From the NCBI RefSeq assembly GCF_030457605.1, contig NZ_JAKDUR010000005.1, forward strand, positions 1-64,000: a DNA stretch of 64,000 nucleotides, in the 5' to 3' direction. This stretch comes from Halomonas sp. (GTDB taxonomy: Bacteria > Pseudomonadota > Gammaproteobacteria > Pseudomonadales > Halomonadaceae). The notes beneath the pieces are model-generated. The model had not been told where the DNA came from and ran no database searches. It saw only the letters and a program-made list of their open reading frames with translations. The position numbers and the translations under genes were made by a program. This document shows, piece after piece, positions 26,973 through 46,768 of the stretch; the first letter of the stretch is position 1, and each line of letters begins with the position of its first letter.

Positions 26973-27287
26973 TTAGGCGTCGATCTGCGACTGCGTCGAC
27001 TTGTAGATACGTACCTTGGTACCGTCTTCCTTTACCTGGAAGCCGACGCGATCCGCCTTACCGGTCTCCGAATTGAAGATGGCTACGTTGGACGCGTGAA
27101 TCGGAGCCTCGCGCTCGACGATACCGCCCTGATTTCCCGCCATGGGATTTGGCTTGGTGTGACGCTTGATCATGTTCACACCGGACACCACGAAACGGTT
27201 TTCAAGTACCCGCTTCACCGTGCCACGCTTGCCCTTGTCCTTCCCGGCGAGGACGATGACTTCATCGTCACGTTTGATCTTTTGCAT
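26973..27287 (-). CDS. rplX: 50S ribosomal protein L24
   Basis: Assembly initiator near the tunnel exit, 104 residues. The KOW motif [20 protein letters not shown] is at the N-terminus and [20 protein letters not shown] follows. It is 14 bases after rplN. Confidence 0.98.
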   Translation of the reverse strand: MQKIKRDDEVIVLAGKDKGKRGTVKRVLENRFVVSGVNMIKRHTKPNPMAGNQGGIVEREAPIHASNVAIFNSETGKADRVGFQVKEDGTKVRIYKSTQSQIDA

Positions 27288-27301
27288 ATCCGCCTCGCTC
27301 C

Positions 27302-27673
27302 TTACAGCACTTCAGGCGCTAAGGAAATGATCTTCATGAACTTTTCGTTGCGCAGTTCACGAGTGACCGGCCCGAAAATACGCGTGCCGACCGGCTGTTC
27401 GTTGGTGTTTTGCAACAGAACCGCCGCATTTCCATCGAAACGGATCAGCGAACCGTCGGGACGACGGACGCCGCTTTTCGTACGAACGACTACCGCTTTC
27501 ATGACCTGGCCTTTTTTGACCTTGCCGCGCGGAATCGCTTCTTTCACTGACACCTTGATGACGTCACCAACACGAGCGTAGCGGCGATGCGAACCGCCCA
27601 GCACCTTGATGCATTGCACCCGGCGCGCTCCGCTGTTGTCAGCGACATCCAGTATTGTCTGAGTCTGAATCAT
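27302..27673 (-). CDS. rplN: 50S ribosomal protein L14
   Basis: Intersubunit protein of the large subunit, 123 residues with no length deviation. [20 protein letters not shown] and the [18 protein letters not shown] block are fully conserved. In E. coli the spc operon promoter lies just upstream of rplN; the 51-base spacer to rpsQ here is too short for me to place one with confidence. Confidence 0.98.
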   Translation of the reverse strand: MIQTQTILDVADNSGARRVQCIKVLGGSHRRYARVGDVIKVSVKEAIPRGKVKKGQVMKAVVVRTKSGVRRPDGSLIRFDGNAAVLLQNTNEQPVGTRIFGPVTRELRNEKFMKIISLAPEVL

Positions 27674-27724
27674 CGGTTTTCTCCAAACCTAATCTGACTG
27701 CACTTGCTGAACAGACGCAGGAAG

Positions 27725-27994
27725 TTACCCTTTGGCCTGTTCAACCACTTCGACCAGCGCCCAGGATTTTTTCCTGGATAGCGGACGGCATTCCTGAATG
27801 GAAACCGTATCGCCAGCCTTCGCCTGGTTCGCCTCGTCATGGGCGTGCAGCTTAGTGGAGCGCTTGAGGTATTTTCCGTAGATCGGGTGACGCTCACGGC
27901 GCTCGATCATCACAACGATGGACTTGTCCATCTTGTCACTCACCACCTTGCCGGTGAGCGTACGTGTTTTCTTTTCTTCGGCCATCTCAGTCAC
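27725..27994 (-). CDS. rpsQ: 30S ribosomal protein S17
   Basis: Early-binding small-subunit protein, 89 residues of OB fold. [20 protein letters not shown] and [20 protein letters not shown] are diagnostic. Its first 8 bases overlap the end of rpmC. Confidence 0.98.
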   Translation of the reverse strand: MTEMAEEKKTRTLTGKVVSDKMDKSIVVMIERRERHPIYGKYLKRSTKLHAHDEANQAKAGDTVSIQECRPLSRKKSWALVEVVEQAKG

Positions 27995-28181
27995 CTGCCT
28001 TCTCGTTGAGCACAGTCTTCACGCGGGCAATGTCCCGACGGACCTGCTTAAGCAGATGAGTCTGGCTCAGTTGGCCGGTGGCCTTCTGCATGCGCAGGTT
28101 AAACTGCTCGCGAAGGAGCTCAAGGATCTGTTCCTGAAGCTCTCCGGCGGATTTTTCACGAATTTCCTGGGCTTTCATCAC
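27987..28181 (-). CDS. rpmC: 50S ribosomal protein L29
   Basis: A 64-residue helical protein beside the tunnel exit and signal recognition particle site. [20 protein letters not shown] is the family motif. It overlaps rplP by 4 bases (ATGA) and rpsQ by 8, giving a tightly coupled trio. Confidence 0.98.
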   Translation of the reverse strand: MMKAQEIREKSAGELQEQILELLREQFNLRMQKATGQLSQTHLLKQVRRDIARVKTVLNEKAGD

Positions 28182-28591
28182 ATCACCGTCCGTTTAGCAA
28201 AGGTGGTGGATACGGGCATTTTCTGTGAAGCAAGCTCAAACGCTTCGCGCGCAAGCTCTTCAGAAACACCTTCAATCTCATAAAGAACCCGACCCGGCTG
28301 GATCTGGGCAACCCAGTACTCAACAGAGCCTTTACCCTTACCCATACGAACTTCGAGCGGCTTTTTGGAGATCGGCTTGTCAGGGAATACGCGGATCCAG
28401 ATCTTGCCGCCACGTTTTACGTGACGCGTGATCGCACGACGGCCGGCTTCGATCTGGCGCGCCGTAACGCGACCACGACCTGTTGCCTTAAGGCCATATT
28501 CCCCGAAGCTAATCCTGCTTCCGCGATGCGCGAGGCCACGATTACGGCCTTTTTGCACCTTGCGGAATTTTAAACGCTTGGGTTGTAACAT
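28178..28591 (-). CDS. rplP: 50S ribosomal protein L16
   Basis: A-site-side protein of the large subunit, 137 residues. [19 protein letters not shown] at the start, [19 protein letters not shown] in the middle and the [14 protein letters not shown] loop are all conserved. The arginine in the loop that is hydroxylated in E. coli (near residue 81) aligns with the RMGKGKG segment. Confidence 0.98.
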   Translation of the reverse strand: MLQPKRLKFRKVQKGRNRGLAHRGSRISFGEYGLKATGRGRVTARQIEAGRRAITRHVKRGGKIWIRVFPDKPISKKPLEVRMGKGKGSVEYWVAQIQPGRVLYEIEGVSEELAREAFELASQKMPVSTTFAKRTVM

Positions 28592-28606
28592 CGACTCACT
28601 CTCCCC

Positions 28607-29305
28607 TTACCTGGAACCTTTCTTCTTGGGCGCGTTACCGGCAGGCTGCTTGGCCTTGGCACGAACTTCCTCGATACCGCCGAGGATTTCACCCTTGAAG
28701 ATCCACACTTTGACGCCGATGACGCCGTAGGTGGTGTGAGCTTCGTAAGTGGCGTAGTCGATGTCCGCACGCAGTGTATGCAGCGGGACGCGACCTTCGC
28801 GGTACCATTCGGTACGTGCGATTTCAGCACCACCCAAACGACCTGACAGCTGAATCTTGATGCCGCCAGCACCCAGGCGCATGGAGTTCTGTACCGCGCG
28901 CTTCATGGCACGACGGAACATCACCCGGCGCTCGAGCTGACCGGCAACGTTGGCAGCTACCAGTTTGGCATCCAGCTCCGGCTTGCGAACTTCTTCAATG
29001 TTCACGTGCACCGGAACGCCCATCAGCTGGGCAAGATCGCGGCGCAGACGGTCAACGTCTTCACCTTTCTTGCCGATCACAATACCCGGACGGGCAGTGT
29101 GGATCGTGATGCGGGCGTTGTTTGCCGGACGCTCGATGTGAATGCGGCTTACGGAGGCGTTTTTCAAACGCTCTGCCAGGAAGCTACGCACTTCGAGATC
29201 GTTGTTGAGCTTATCGGCATAAGCGCCGCGCTCGGCATACCAGACAGAAGCATGGTCTTTGACAATGCCCAGTCGAATGCCTATTGGATTGACTTTCTGA
29301 CCCAT
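28607..29305 (-). CDS. rpsC: 30S ribosomal protein S3
   Basis: mRNA entry-tunnel protein, 232 residues. [20 protein letters not shown] starts it. The KH domain carries [20 protein letters not shown], and the C-terminal domain [18 protein letters not shown]. The tail is Lys/Ala-rich and ends KKKGSR. Confidence 0.98.
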   Translation of the reverse strand: MGQKVNPIGIRLGIVKDHASVWYAERGAYADKLNNDLEVRSFLAERLKNASVSRIHIERPANNARITIHTARPGIVIGKKGEDVDRLRRDLAQLMGVPVHVNIEEVRKPELDAKLVAANVAGQLERRVMFRRAMKRAVQNSMRLGAGGIKIQLSGRLGGAEIARTEWYREGRVPLHTLRADIDYATYEAHTTYGVIGVKVWIFKGEILGGIEEVRAKAKQPAGNAPKKKGSR

Positions 29306-29316
29306 CTGGTCGACTC

Positions 29317-29649
29317 CTACTTCTCGGCTACCTTGACGGTGATGTGGCAGGTGCGCTTCAAGATACGATCCGCGCGGCCTTTGGCACGCGGCTTGATACG
29401 CTTGAGCGTCATGCCCTCATCGACGCAGATGGTCGAGACACGCAGCTCGTCGATATCCATGCCGTTATTTTCTTCCGCGTTTGCAATGGCGGACTGAAGC
29501 ACTTTCTTGACCAATGTGGCAGCCTTCTTCGGTGAGAAGGTCAGCAGGTCGAGTGCTTCGGCGACCGGTTTGTCGCGCACCTGGTCAGCCACCAAACGGG
29601 CCTTTTGGGCGGATAACCGAGCGCCACGCAGCTTAGCTGTGACTTCCAT
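29317..29649 (-). CDS. rplV: 50S ribosomal protein L22
   Basis: Tunnel-constriction protein, 110 residues. The beta-hairpin that lines the tunnel and hosts macrolide-resistance changes is intact ([20 protein letters not shown]). It starts 17 bases after rpsS. Confidence 0.98.
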   Translation of the reverse strand: MEVTAKLRGARLSAQKARLVADQVRDKPVAEALDLLTFSPKKAATLVKKVLQSAIANAEENNGMDIDELRVSTICVDEGMTLKRIKPRAKGRADRILKRTCHITVKVAEK

Positions 29650-29666
29650 CTCTAATCCTCTCTGGC

Positions 29667-29942
29667 TTACCGTTTGGCTTTCTTGTCCGCCACGTGCCCG
29701 CGATAAAGGCGGGTGGCAGCGAATTCGCCCAGCTTGTGGCCAACCATTTCCTCGGAGACGTGCACCGGGACGTGTTGGCGACCGTTATGAACTGCAATGG
29801 TCAGGCCTACCATGTTGGGTAGTACCATCGAACGACGCGACCAGGTCTTGATCGGTTTGCGATCGTTCTTTTCCGCTGCAGTCTCGACCTTCTTCAAAAG
29901 ATGAAGGTCAATGAAGGGACCTTTCTTTAGTGAACGTGGCAC
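29667..29942 (-). CDS. rpsS: 30S ribosomal protein S19
   Basis: Head protein contacting A-site tRNA, 91 residues. [20 protein letters not shown] and [20 protein letters not shown] are diagnostic. The gene sits 22 bases after rplB. Confidence 0.98.
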   Translation of the reverse strand: MPRSLKKGPFIDLHLLKKVETAAEKNDRKPIKTWSRRSMVLPNMVGLTIAVHNGRQHVPVHVSEEMVGHKLGEFAATRLYRGHVADKKAKR

Positions 29943-29964
29943 AGCCGTTACCCCTTAATGTCTG

Positions 29965-30792
29965 TTACTTGGCCTTGCGGCGACGAACGATAAGTGCGTC
30001 GGTGCGCTTGTTCTTGCGGGTCTTGTAACCCTTGGTGGGAACGCCCCACGGGGTGACCGGGTGACGACCGCCGCTGGAGCGACCTTCACCACCGCCGTGC
30101 GGGTGGTCTACCGGGTTCATCGCCACACCGCGAACGGTCGGACGCACACCTCTCCAACGCTTCGCACCGGCCTTGCCAAGTTGACGCAGGCTGTGCTCGG
30201 AGTTGCTCACTTGACCCAGGGTCGCACGGCACTCGGCCAGGACCTTGCGCGTTTCGCCGGAGCGGAGACGCAGGGTAACGTAGTTGCCTTCACGAGCGAC
30301 CAGCTGGGCGCTAGTGCCGGCACTGCGAGCAATTTGCGCGCCTTTACCCGGCTTGAGTTCGATACCGTGAACGGTGGAACCCAGCGGAATGTTGCGCAGC
30401 GGCAAGGCATTGCCTTTCCTGATGGGTGCGTTGACACCTGATTCCAGCACGTCGCCGGCGCTGACGCCACGCGGTGCAATGATGTAACGACGTTCGCCAT
30501 CAGCATACTTCAGCAGCGCGATATGAGCGCTACGGTTCGGGTCGTATTCCAGACGCTCAACGGTGGCGGGAACGCCATCCTTGGTGCGTTTGAAATCGAT
30601 CAACCGATAGTGGTGACGGTGACCACCGCCGACGTGGCGGCTGGTGATGCGACCGTTGTTGTTACGACCACCGGTCTTGGACTGCTTTTCCAGAAGCGGT
30701 GCATAAGCACGGCCCTTGTGCAGCTTGTCGCCCACGATCTTGACGACGTGACGACGACCGGCGGATGTTGGTTTGGTCTTGACGATTGCCAT
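29965..30792 (-). CDS. rplB: 50S ribosomal protein L2
   Basis: Protein next to the peptidyl-transferase centre, 275 residues. The conserved [20 protein letters not shown] loop near the C-terminus holds the histidine implicated in subunit association. The basic C-terminus ([19 protein letters not shown]) is complete. Confidence 0.98.
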   Translation of the reverse strand: MAIVKTKPTSAGRRHVVKIVGDKLHKGRAYAPLLEKQSKTGGRNNNGRITSRHVGGGHRHHYRLIDFKRTKDGVPATVERLEYDPNRSAHIALLKYADGERRYIIAPRGVSAGDVLESGVNAPIRKGNALPLRNIPLGSTVHGIELKPGKGAQIARSAGTSAQLVAREGNYVTLRLRSGETRKVLAECRATLGQVSNSEHSLRQLGKAGAKRWRGVRPTVRGVAMNPVDHPHGGGEGRSSGGRHPVTPWGVPTKGYKTRKNKRTDALIVRRRKAK

Positions 30793-30808
30793 TATCCGTA
30801 CTCCTGCC

Positions 30809-31105
30809 CTATTCGGCGCCAGCGAAGTCTTCGAGCGTTTCGCCCGCAGCCAAGGTCACGTACGCCTTGCGATAACCTTTACGCAGGCCAACGCCGTGTG
30901 CTGTACGCTTGGTTTTACCCTTGACGTTCAGTGTCTGAACACCATCAACCTTCTTGCCAAAAAGGGCTTCGACAGCCTTTTTGATTTCAGGTTTGGTAGC
31001 GTCGCTCGCCACTCTGAAAACGTACTGATTGCGCTCTGCTGCCATCGCGGCCTTTTCGGTCACGTGCGGCCCAAGCAGAACCTTGAATACGCGTTCCTGG
31101 TTCAT
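30809..31105 (-). CDS. rplW: 50S ribosomal protein L23
   Basis: Tunnel-exit protein that docks trigger factor and SRP, 98 residues. [20 protein letters not shown] and [19 protein letters not shown] are typical. It overlaps rplD by 4 bases. Confidence 0.98.
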   Translation of the reverse strand: MNQERVFKVLLGPHVTEKAAMAAERNQYVFRVASDATKPEIKKAVEALFGKKVDGVQTLNVKGKTKRTAHGVGLRKGYRKAYVTLAAGETLEDFAGAE

Positions 31106-31707
31106 GCCAGCTTCTCCTCGAATTTACGCAGGGCGGAGACGGTGATCAGCACCTTGTCAAAGGCAACCAGGCTCACCGGGTCAGCTGCTGCAACGTCCAC
31201 CACGTCAACGTGGGGAAGATTGCGCGCGGCCAGATAGAGCTTCTCATCAACGTCTTCGGTGACGATCAGCGCTTTTTCCAGCTCAAGCTCTTTAAGCTTG
31301 GCAGCAACCTGCTTGGTCTTGGGTGCATCAACGGCGAATTCTTCCACCACCACCAGACGTTCCTGGCGCACGAGCTCAGACAGGATGGAACGCATCGCGG
31401 CGCGATACATTTTGCGGTTAACCTTCTGGGAGTGATCCTGCGGACGCGCCGCGAAGGTTACGCCGCCGCTGCGCCAGATCGGCGAGCGGATGGTGCCGGC
31501 GCGGGCGCGACCGGTACCCTTCTGACGCCACGGCTTCTTGCCACCGCCACGTACGTCAGAACGATTCTTTTGTGCACGAGTGCCCTGGCGGCCACCGGCG
31601 AGATACGCCGTGACGACCTGGTGAACCAGCGCCTCGTTGAATTCTTTGCCAAAGGTGGCGTCGGCTACTTCGACGGTACCCGCGCCTGCAGCAAGATTCA
31701 GATTCAT
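31102..31707 (-). CDS. rplD: 50S ribosomal protein L4
   Basis: Assembly protein, and in E. coli the autogenous repressor of the S10 operon, 201 residues. The tunnel loop reads [20 protein letters not shown], without macrolide-resistance changes. The C-terminal Rossmann-like half includes [20 protein letters not shown]. The short S10 leader here makes classical L4 attenuation uncertain. Confidence 0.98.
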   Translation of the reverse strand: MNLNLAAGAGTVEVADATFGKEFNEALVHQVVTAYLAGGRQGTRAQKNRSDVRGGGKKPWRQKGTGRARAGTIRSPIWRSGGVTFAARPQDHSQKVNRKMYRAAMRSILSELVRQERLVVVEEFAVDAPKTKQVAAKLKELELEKALIVTEDVDEKLYLAARNLPHVDVVDVAAADPVSLVAFDKVLITVSALRKFEEKLA

Positions 31708-31721
31708 TGGTATTATCCCCT

Positions 31722-32360
31722 TCAGCCAGCTTTCACGGCGCTGCGTACGATAACGTCGCTGCCGGTTGCTCCCGGTACGGCGCCCTTGATAAGCAGCAGG
31801 TTGCGCTCGGCATCGATACGGACGACTTCAAGGCTCTGCACGGTGCAGCGGGCGTTACCCATCTGACCGGCCATCTTTTTGCCCTTGAATACGCGACCCG
31901 GTGTTTGACACATGCCGATAGAGCCCGGCGCGCGGTGCGCGAGCGAGTTACCGTGGGTCATGTCCTGGGTGCTGAAGTTCCAGCGCTTTACGCCGCCCTG
32001 GAAACCTTTACCCTTGGAGGTACCGGTCACGTCGATCAACTGACCAGCTTCGAAGAGGGATACGGTGAGTTCGCCGCCAACCTCAGGAGCCTGCTCGCCT
32101 TCTTCAAGACGAAACTCCATCAGTGAACGGCCAGCTTCAACACCTGCCTTGGCAAACTGTCCAGCTTGCGCCTTGGTAAGGTGTTTTGCTTTGCGGGAGC
32201 CGGTTGTTACCTGAACCGCCGCGTAGCCGTCAGACTCGACAGACTTCACACGCGTGACGCGGTTAGGATCAACCTCAATAACGGTTACGGGCACTGATGC
32301 ACCGTCTTCGGTAAAGACACGGGTCATCCCGGCCTTTGTACCGACCAAACCGATAGTCAT
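31722..32360 (-). CDS. rplC: 50S ribosomal protein L3
   Basis: Early assembly protein reaching the peptidyl-transferase centre, 212 residues. Start 32360 ([20 protein letters not shown]) has AGGAG just ahead; an 11-codon extension upstream is not conserved. The W-finger loop region [21 protein letters not shown] contains the glutamine that is methylated in E. coli. The spacer to rpsJ (161 bases, 32361-32521) holds no gene. Confidence 0.97.
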   Translation of the reverse strand: MTIGLVGTKAGMTRVFTEDGASVPVTVIEVDPNRVTRVKSVESDGYAAVQVTTGSRKAKHLTKAQAGQFAKAGVEAGRSLMEFRLEEGEQAPEVGGELTVSLFEAGQLIDVTGTSKGKGFQGGVKRWNFSTQDMTHGNSLAHRAPGSIGMCQTPGRVFKGKKMAGQMGNARCTVQSLEVVRIDAERNLLLIKGAVPGATGSDVIVRSAVKAG

Positions 32361-32521
32361 TCTCAGTTCTCCTATAGTGTACGGGGCTATCACCCGCTAT
32401 GGCTGCCCTTTCCAGAGCATTCCACTAGCACGTTGTGTGGCGCCTCACGGCGCGGCGGCTGCTGCTCACTGCTAACACGAAAAGGTGGAAGTGAGCGCTG
32501 GGCCGCGAGTGTCTAGTGTTA

Positions 32522-32833
32522 TTAGTCGAGCTTGATTTGCACGTCAACGCCTGCGGCGAGGTCGAGCTTCATCAACGCATCCACTGTTTTCTCGGTCGGC
32601 TCGACAATGTCAAGCACACGCTTGTGAGTGCGAATCTCGTACTGATCACGCGCATCCTTGTTGACGTGCGGTGAAATCAATACGGTATAGCGCTCGCGAT
32701 TGGTCGGCAGCGGGATCGGACCGCGAACCTGAGCACCAGTGCGCTTGGCGGTATCAACGATTTCCGCGGTAGACTGGTCGATCAGGCGATGGTCGAACGC
32801 TTTCAACCGAATGCGAATCTTCTGGTTCTGCAT
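32522..32833 (-). CDS. rpsJ: 30S ribosomal protein S10
   Basis: S10 doubles as NusE, the partner of NusB in antitermination. The 103-residue protein has [20 protein letters not shown], the [20 protein letters not shown] block and the [20 protein letters not shown] ending. It is the first gene of the S10 operon, behind a perfect consensus promoter. Confidence 0.98.
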   Translation of the reverse strand: MQNQKIRIRLKAFDHRLIDQSTAEIVDTAKRTGAQVRGPIPLPTNRERYTVLISPHVNKDARDQYEIRTHKRVLDIVEPTEKTVDALMKLDLAAGVDVQIKLD

Positions 32834-32857
32834 TTGCCCTAAACTCCAATGGATGTC

Positions 32858-32873
32858 GACGGCGCGAGCCGTC
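32858..32873 (-). promoter_or_regulatory. Hairpin in the rpsJ 5' leader
   Basis: On the minus strand GACGGC pairs with GCCGTC around a TCGC loop, midway between the S10 promoter and the rpsJ ATG. It is the only evident structure in the short leader. Confidence 0.6.
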
Positions 32874-32897
32874 TACCCACGCATTCAAAGGATGCGC

Positions 32898-32926
32898 ATT
32901 ATAGGCACACTGACGAGAGGTGTCAA
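32898..32926 (-). promoter_or_regulatory. S10 operon promoter (sigma-70 consensus)
   Basis: On the minus strand TTGACA (32926-32921) and TATAAT (32903-32898) are separated by 17 bases, a perfect match at both hexamers. The predicted start near 32891 gives a leader of about 57 bases to rpsJ. Confidence 0.93.
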
Positions 32927-32946
32927 ACACTTCCCGTCAGTGCGCA

Positions 32947-32973
32947 GAAAGGGGGCTCTGCCGAGCCCCCTCC
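32947..32973 (-). terminator. Terminator after tuf
   Basis: On the minus strand GGGGGCTC and GAGCCCCC form an 8-bp stem with a GGCA loop (32951-32970), followed only by TTTC. It lies 21 bases past the tuf stop and before the S10 promoter. The short U-tract may allow readthrough. Confidence 0.65.
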
Positions 32974-32993
32974 GGAACCCCTGGAGGTTCTGC

Positions 32994-34187
<1,194 letters not shown>

Positions 34188-34216
34188 TGCTATAACCTCT
34201 TTACGTTAGCTAACGG

Positions 34217-36340
34217 TTAACCGTTTTGGTTGATGACGGCTTCTACGATGCTGGAGGGCGCCTCTTCGTACTGCGCAAACTCCATGGAGTAGCTAGCACG
34301 GCCCTGGGTCTGGGAGCGCAGATCGGTTGCGTACCCGAACATCTCGCCCAGCGGCACCGTGGCGCGGATGACTTTACCAGCGGATGTGTCATCCATGCCC
34401 TGCACCAGACCGCGACGACGGTTCAGGTCGCCCATGACGTCACCCATGAAATCCTCGGGGGTCACGACCTCGACCTTCATCACCGGTTCCAGCAGCACGG
34501 CCTTGGCCTTTTTGGCACCTTCTTTGATTGCCATGGAAGAGGCAATCTTGAACGCGGTCTCGTTGGAGTCCACGTCATGGTAGGAACCATCAAGCAGCGT
34601 GACCTTGACGTCAATCATCGGATAGCCCGCGATAACGCCGTTTTTCAGCTGCTCAGCGGCCCCTTTTTCGACGGCAGGTATGTATTCCTTGGGAACGACA
34701 CCGCCAACGATTTCGGAGTTGAACTTGAAGAAGATCTCGTCGTCGCCCTCACCTTTTTCCTCGTAGGTCAAAGGCTCGATGCGCATGACAACGTGACCGT
34801 ACTGACCGCGACCACCGGACTGGCGAACAAACTTGCCTTCCTGCTCGACACTGCCACGGATGGTTTCGCGGTAGGCGACCTGCGGCTTGCCGATGTTGGC
34901 TTCGACCTTGAACTCGCGACGCATGCGGTCAACGAGGATATCCAGGTGAAGCTCACCCATGCCCGAGATGATGGTCTGGCCGGTCTCTTCGTCGGTCTTG
35001 ACCTGGAAGGACGGGTCTTCCTGGGCCAGCTTGCCCAGAGCAACGCCCATCTTTTCCTGATCAGGCTTGGACTTGGGCTCGACGGCTACCGAGATAACCG
35101 GATCCGGGAACTCCATGCGCTCAAGCACGATCTTGTCGGTAATGTCGCACAGCGTATCACCGGTGGTCACGTCTTTCAGGCCGATACATGCGGCGATATC
35201 GCCGGCACGCACTTCCTTGATCTCTTCGCGCGAGTTGGCGTGCATCTGCACGATACGACCAACGCGCTCTTTCTTTTCCTTGACCGAGTTGAACACGCTG
35301 TCACCGGAATTCAACACGCCCGAGTAAACGCGGATGAAGGTCAGCGTACCCACGAACGGGTCGGTGGCGATCTTGAACGCCAACGCCGAGAACGGTGCCT
35401 TGTCGTCGGCTTCACGAGTCGCAACGGTAGCATCCTTGTCGTCCAGCTCACCTTCAATGGCCTTGACTTCGGTCGGCGACGGCAGATAGTCGATAACCGC
35501 ATCAAGCACGGCCTGAACGCCCTTGTTCTTGAACGCCGAGCCGCAAGTGACCAGCACGATCTCGTTGTCGAGGGTACGACGACGCAGGCCGGCCTTGATT
35601 TCGGCGATGGTCAGCTCCCCTTCTTCGAGGTACTTTTCCATCAGCTCTTCAGAAGACTCGGCAGCGGCTTCCACCATCTCTTCACGGTACTTGTCAGCGG
35701 TTTCCTGCAGCTCGGCAGGAATGTCCACCAGGTCGTAGGTCGCGCCGAAATCAGCCTCGTTCCAAAGAACAGCCTTCATTTCGAGCAGATCGATCACGCC
35801 CTTGAAGTCCTCTTCCGTGCCCCAGTTGATCTGGATTGGCACGGCGTTGGCGTTCAGGCGATCACCGAGCTGGTCAATGACATTGAAGAAATCGGCGCCG
35901 GTACGGTCCATCTTGTTGACAAAAACCATGCGCGGCACTTCGTACTTGTCGGCCTGGCGCCATACGGTTTCGGTCTGCGGCTGTACGCCGGAGCTGCCGC
36001 ACAGCACAACAACGGCGCAGTCAAGCACGCGCAGGGAACGCTCAACTTCGATAGTGAAGTCAACGTGCCCCGGAGTGTCGATGATGTTGATACGGTGCTC
36101 GTCGAACTGGTGGTTCATACCTTTCCAGAACGTGGTAACAGCAGCCGAGGTAATGGTGATACCACGCTCCTGCTCCTGAGCCATCCAGTCGGTGGTCGAC
36201 GCACCTTCGTGGGTCTCACCCAGCTTGTGGTTGATGCCCGTATAAAACAACACACGCTCGGTGGTGGTTGTTTTACCGGCATCGACGTGGGCGACGATAC
36301 CGAGGTTGCGGTAGCGATTTAGTGGAGTCTTGCGTGCCAC
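34217..36340 (-). CDS. fusA: Elongation factor G
   Basis: Translocase GTPase, 707 residues (E. coli 704). [15 protein letters not shown] is the P-loop, [20 protein letters not shown] the switch II region, and domain IV ends with the conserved [14 protein letters not shown] and [20 protein letters not shown] segments. The longer form with all five domains marks the housekeeping enzyme rather than a FusA2 paralogue, in keeping with its place after rpsG. Confidence 0.98.
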   Translation of the reverse strand: MARKTPLNRYRNLGIVAHVDAGKTTTTERVLFYTGINHKLGETHEGASTTDWMAQEQERGITITSAAVTTFWKGMNHQFDEHRINIIDTPGHVDFTIEVERSLRVLDCAVVVLCGSSGVQPQTETVWRQADKYEVPRMVFVNKMDRTGADFFNVIDQLGDRLNANAVPIQINWGTEEDFKGVIDLLEMKAVLWNEADFGATYDLVDIPAELQETADKYREEMVEAAAESSEELMEKYLEEGELTIAEIKAGLRRRTLDNEIVLVTCGSAFKNKGVQAVLDAVIDYLPSPTEVKAIEGELDDKDATVATREADDKAPFSALAFKIATDPFVGTLTFIRVYSGVLNSGDSVFNSVKEKKERVGRIVQMHANSREEIKEVRAGDIAACIGLKDVTTGDTLCDITDKIVLERMEFPDPVISVAVEPKSKPDQEKMGVALGKLAQEDPSFQVKTDEETGQTIISGMGELHLDILVDRMRREFKVEANIGKPQVAYRETIRGSVEQEGKFVRQSGGRGQYGHVVMRIEPLTYEEKGEGDDEIFFKFNSEIVGGVVPKEYIPAVEKGAAEQLKNGVIAGYPMIDVKVTLLDGSYHDVDSNETAFKIASSMAIKEGAKKAKAVLLEPVMKVEVVTPEDFMGDVMGDLNRRRGLVQGMDDTSAGKVIRATVPLGEMFGYATDLRSQTQGRASYSMEFAQYEEAPSSIVEAVINQNG

Positions 36341-36416
36341 GGTGGAAACTCCCGTTTGTTGGCAATGCTCGTTAATCCAGCTAGCGACGCGTCAAGGCCT
36401 GAATCGCCGCCGCTGC

Positions 36417-36442
36417 CCGGTGGCAGCGGCGGGGTTGTTGCC
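36417..36442 (-). promoter_or_regulatory. GC-rich hairpin between rpsG and fusA
   Basis: An 11-bp perfect stem (CCGCCGCTGCC with GGCAGCGGCGG, 4-base loop) lies in the 192-base rpsG-fusA spacer (36341-36532). No U-tract follows, so it is more likely an mRNA processing or stability element than a terminator. No gene is visible in this spacer. Confidence 0.6.
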
Positions 36443-36532
36443 ACAGGGCGATCGGCAAAAAACCTGGCCGACGCCATGTTCAACAACATGCCTTCAAAAC
36501 GCGAAACCGGTACGTTTCGCTCAGCGCCGCTA

Positions 36533-37003
36533 TTAGAAGCGGAAGTGAGAGAAGGCCTTGTTGGCTTCTGCCATGCGGTGTACGTCTTCACGCTTCTTGA
36601 CAGCAGAACCCTTGCCATCGGCGGCGTCCAGCATTTCACCAGCCAGACGCTGCACCATGGTCTTTTCACCGCGGCGACGCGCCGCATCGGCCAGCCAGCG
36701 CATGGCAAGCGCCTGGCGACGAGACGGACGAACTTCAACCGGCACCTGATAGGTCGCACCGCCAACGCGGCGCGACTTGACTTCGACCATGGGCTGGATG
36801 GCTTCCAGCGCCTTGTCGAAAATCTCCAGCGGCTCTTCTTTACTGCGATCGGCAACCTTGTCCAACGCACCATAGACGATGCGCTCAGCTACGGACTTCT
36901 TGCCACTGATCATCAGGTGGTTCATGAACTTGGCCAAGCGCTCACTTTTGAACTTGGGATCCGGCAGGATCTCGCGCTTCGCTACAACCTTTCTTCTAGG
37001 CAT
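36533..37003 (-). CDS. rpsG: 30S ribosomal protein S7
   Basis: Head assembly protein, and in E. coli the str operon repressor, 156 residues. [20 protein letters not shown] opens it, and [20 protein letters not shown] and [10 protein letters not shown] complete the signature. The upstream spacer to rpsL (37004-37164) holds no gene; it is the place where S7 acts in E. coli. Confidence 0.98.
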   Translation of the reverse strand: MPRRKVVAKREILPDPKFKSERLAKFMNHLMISGKKSVAERIVYGALDKVADRSKEEPLEIFDKALEAIQPMVEVKSRRVGGATYQVPVEVRPSRRQALAMRWLADAARRRGEKTMVQRLAGEMLDAADGKGSAVKKREDVHRMAEANKAFSHFRF

Positions 37004-37164
37004 GATAAGCCCTCTATCAAGGATCCTTCAGGTAAACCCGGAACTCGCACCGAGCGCCTTGTGCTCAAGGTGCCGCCCGACCTTACTCTTATCAGACCGT
37101 TACATGAATATTGCCCATAAGGCAGCATGCCATCGCTGCTGCCGGCGTCATTTCAGTCCGCGGA

Positions 37165-37539
37165 TCAGGACTTCGGACGCTTGGTGCCGTATTTGGAACG
37201 ACCCTGACGACGGTTCTGTACGCCAGAGGTATCAAGCGCGCCGCGAACGGTGTGATAACGCACACCCGGCAAATCCTTGACACGACCGCCGCGGATCAGA
37301 ACCACGGAGTGTTCTTGCAGGTTATGACCTTCACCGCCGATGTAGGAGGCGACCTCAAACCCGTTGGTCAGGCGCACACGGCAAACCTTACGCAGGGCCG
37401 AGTTCGGCTTTTTCGGGGTGGTGGTGTAAACGCGGGTGCAAACGCCGCGTTTTTGCGGGCAGGCCTGAAGCGCCGGCACGTCATTCTTGCTGACGGGGCG
37501 CTTGCGCGGCTTGCGCACTAGCTGATTAATCGTTGCCAT
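37165..37539 (-). CDS. rpsL: 30S ribosomal protein S12
   Basis: Decoding-centre protein, 124 residues. Start 37539 ([20 protein letters not shown]) is fixed by homology; the 21-codon extension upstream is not conserved. [13 protein letters not shown] and [17 protein letters not shown] keep the residues whose change gives streptomycin resistance (both lysines present), i.e. the sensitive form. Confidence 0.97.
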   Translation of the reverse strand: MATINQLVRKPRKRPVSKNDVPALQACPQKRGVCTRVYTTTPKKPNSALRKVCRVRLTNGFEVASYIGGEGHNLQEHSVVLIRGGRVKDLPGVRYHTVRGALDTSGVQNRRQGRSKYGTKRPKS

Positions 37540-37617
37540 AGTAAGTAGCTGACTCCAATGGTTGCCTGGCTTTAGCAGCAGATTCGGGCGCACCCGCCCC
37601 ACTGTTAAAGGTGGCGC

Positions 37618-37647
37618 ATTCTAATGGCTGAGCCGGCGTGGCGTCAA
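37618..37647 (-). promoter_or_regulatory. Probable str operon promoter
   Basis: On the minus strand TTGACG (37647-37642) and TAGAAT (37623-37618) are 18 bases apart, about 80 bases before rpsL. It follows the end of rpoC, for which I find no clear terminator, so readthrough may add to str expression. Confidence 0.7.
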
Positions 37648-37701
37648 GGGCTGCGAGCATTTTTGCCCGCCTTGTCGCCACGCCCGGCGCAGTGCCTCGG
37701 G

Positions 37702-41919
<4,218 letters not shown>

Positions 41920-41928
41920 TGGGGGCTC

Positions 41929-46008
<4,080 letters not shown>

Positions 46009-46131
46009 CTGTATTCCCCAGCTTGTTCACCATGGGTGACCGATGCGCGTGGTCATCTGCCCCGCGGGCGTTTCAGACGCAGACAGCAAGCTCCTGGATG
46101 GGTAGCTCGCCGTCAAAAATCTTTATGTCGT

Positions 46132-46147
46132 GGCGTTTTTCAACGCC
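46132..46147 (-). promoter_or_regulatory. GAAA-tetraloop hairpin in the rplL-rpoB spacer
   Basis: On the minus strand GGCGTT and AACGCC enclose a GAAA loop, a perfect 6-bp stem with a stable GNRA-type tetraloop. It lies between the attenuator and the rpoB start and is a possible RNA-processing or stability element. Confidence 0.55.
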
Positions 46148-46230
46148 TTCTATTGCTGTTTCTGCCGTTTTTTTGCTGGCCGGCCACTCAAGGACCGAAA
46201 AACACCATTATCACAGCATGACAGCAACAG

Positions 46231-46266
46231 AAAAAGGCCGGCAGCGGGAAAGGCCCGCCGCCAGCC
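46231..46266 (-). terminator. Attenuator between rplL and rpoB
   Basis: The minus strand forms a 13-bp stem (GGCTGGCGGCGGG with CCCGCTGCCGGCC, two G-T wobbles, 5-base loop) followed by TTTTT, 40 bases after the rplL stop. It should terminate a large share of transcripts and lower rpoBC relative to the L10/L12 genes, as in E. coli. The 298-base spacer 46009-46306 contains no gene. Confidence 0.88.
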
Positions 46267-46306
46267 GAGTAAGCTTACGCAGCGCGTAAAGCCGACAGCA
46301 TCAAGA

Positions 46307-46678
46307 TTACTTGAGCTCGACGGAGGCGCCAGCGTCTTCCAGCTTGGTCTTCGCTGCTTCAGCGTCGTCCTTGGACATGCCTTCCTTGATGGTCGCCGGC
46401 GCGCCGTCAACGGCACCCTTGGCTTCCTTCAGGCCAAGGCCTGTGATCTCACGAACGGCCTTGATCACGTTGACTTTCTTGTCGCCAGCGCCGGTCAGCA
46501 CCAGGTCAAATTCAGTCTGTTCTTCAGCGGCTTCGGCTTCACCGCCGCCCGGGCCGGCAACGACAGCTGCTGCTGCGGTTACGCCAAACTTCTCTTCCAT
46601 CGCTTCGATCAGTTCGGCGACTTCCATCACGGACATGTCGGCGACGGCGTTGATGATATCGTCTTTGCTCAGTGCCAT
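46307..46678 (-). CDS. rplL: 50S ribosomal protein L7/L12
   Basis: Stalk protein that recruits translation GTPases, 123 residues. Start 46678 ([20 protein letters not shown]) has AGGA upstream; the 11-codon extension is not conserved. An Ala-rich hinge ([18 protein letters not shown]) precedes the C-terminal domain, with [20 protein letters not shown]. The hinge carries three glycines and a proline, a common gammaproteobacterial pattern. Confidence 0.97.
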   Translation of the reverse strand: MALSKDDIINAVADMSVMEVAELIEAMEEKFGVTAAAAVVAGPGGGEAEAAEEQTEFDLVLTGAGDKKVNVIKAVREITGLGLKEAKGAVDGAPATIKEGMSKDDAEAAKTKLEDAGASVELK

Positions 46679-46768
46679 TGTTTCATTCCTAACGTTGCGG
46701 GAGTTTCGCATCGGCGAAACTCAAAAGTTTTGCCTGGTTCATGCAGCCGGAGCCTGCGGAAAAGTGGC

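Noticed and set aside
37640..37701. A terminator directly after rpoC
   Set aside because: Only poorly paired GC-rich segments and no stem followed by a U-tract were found.
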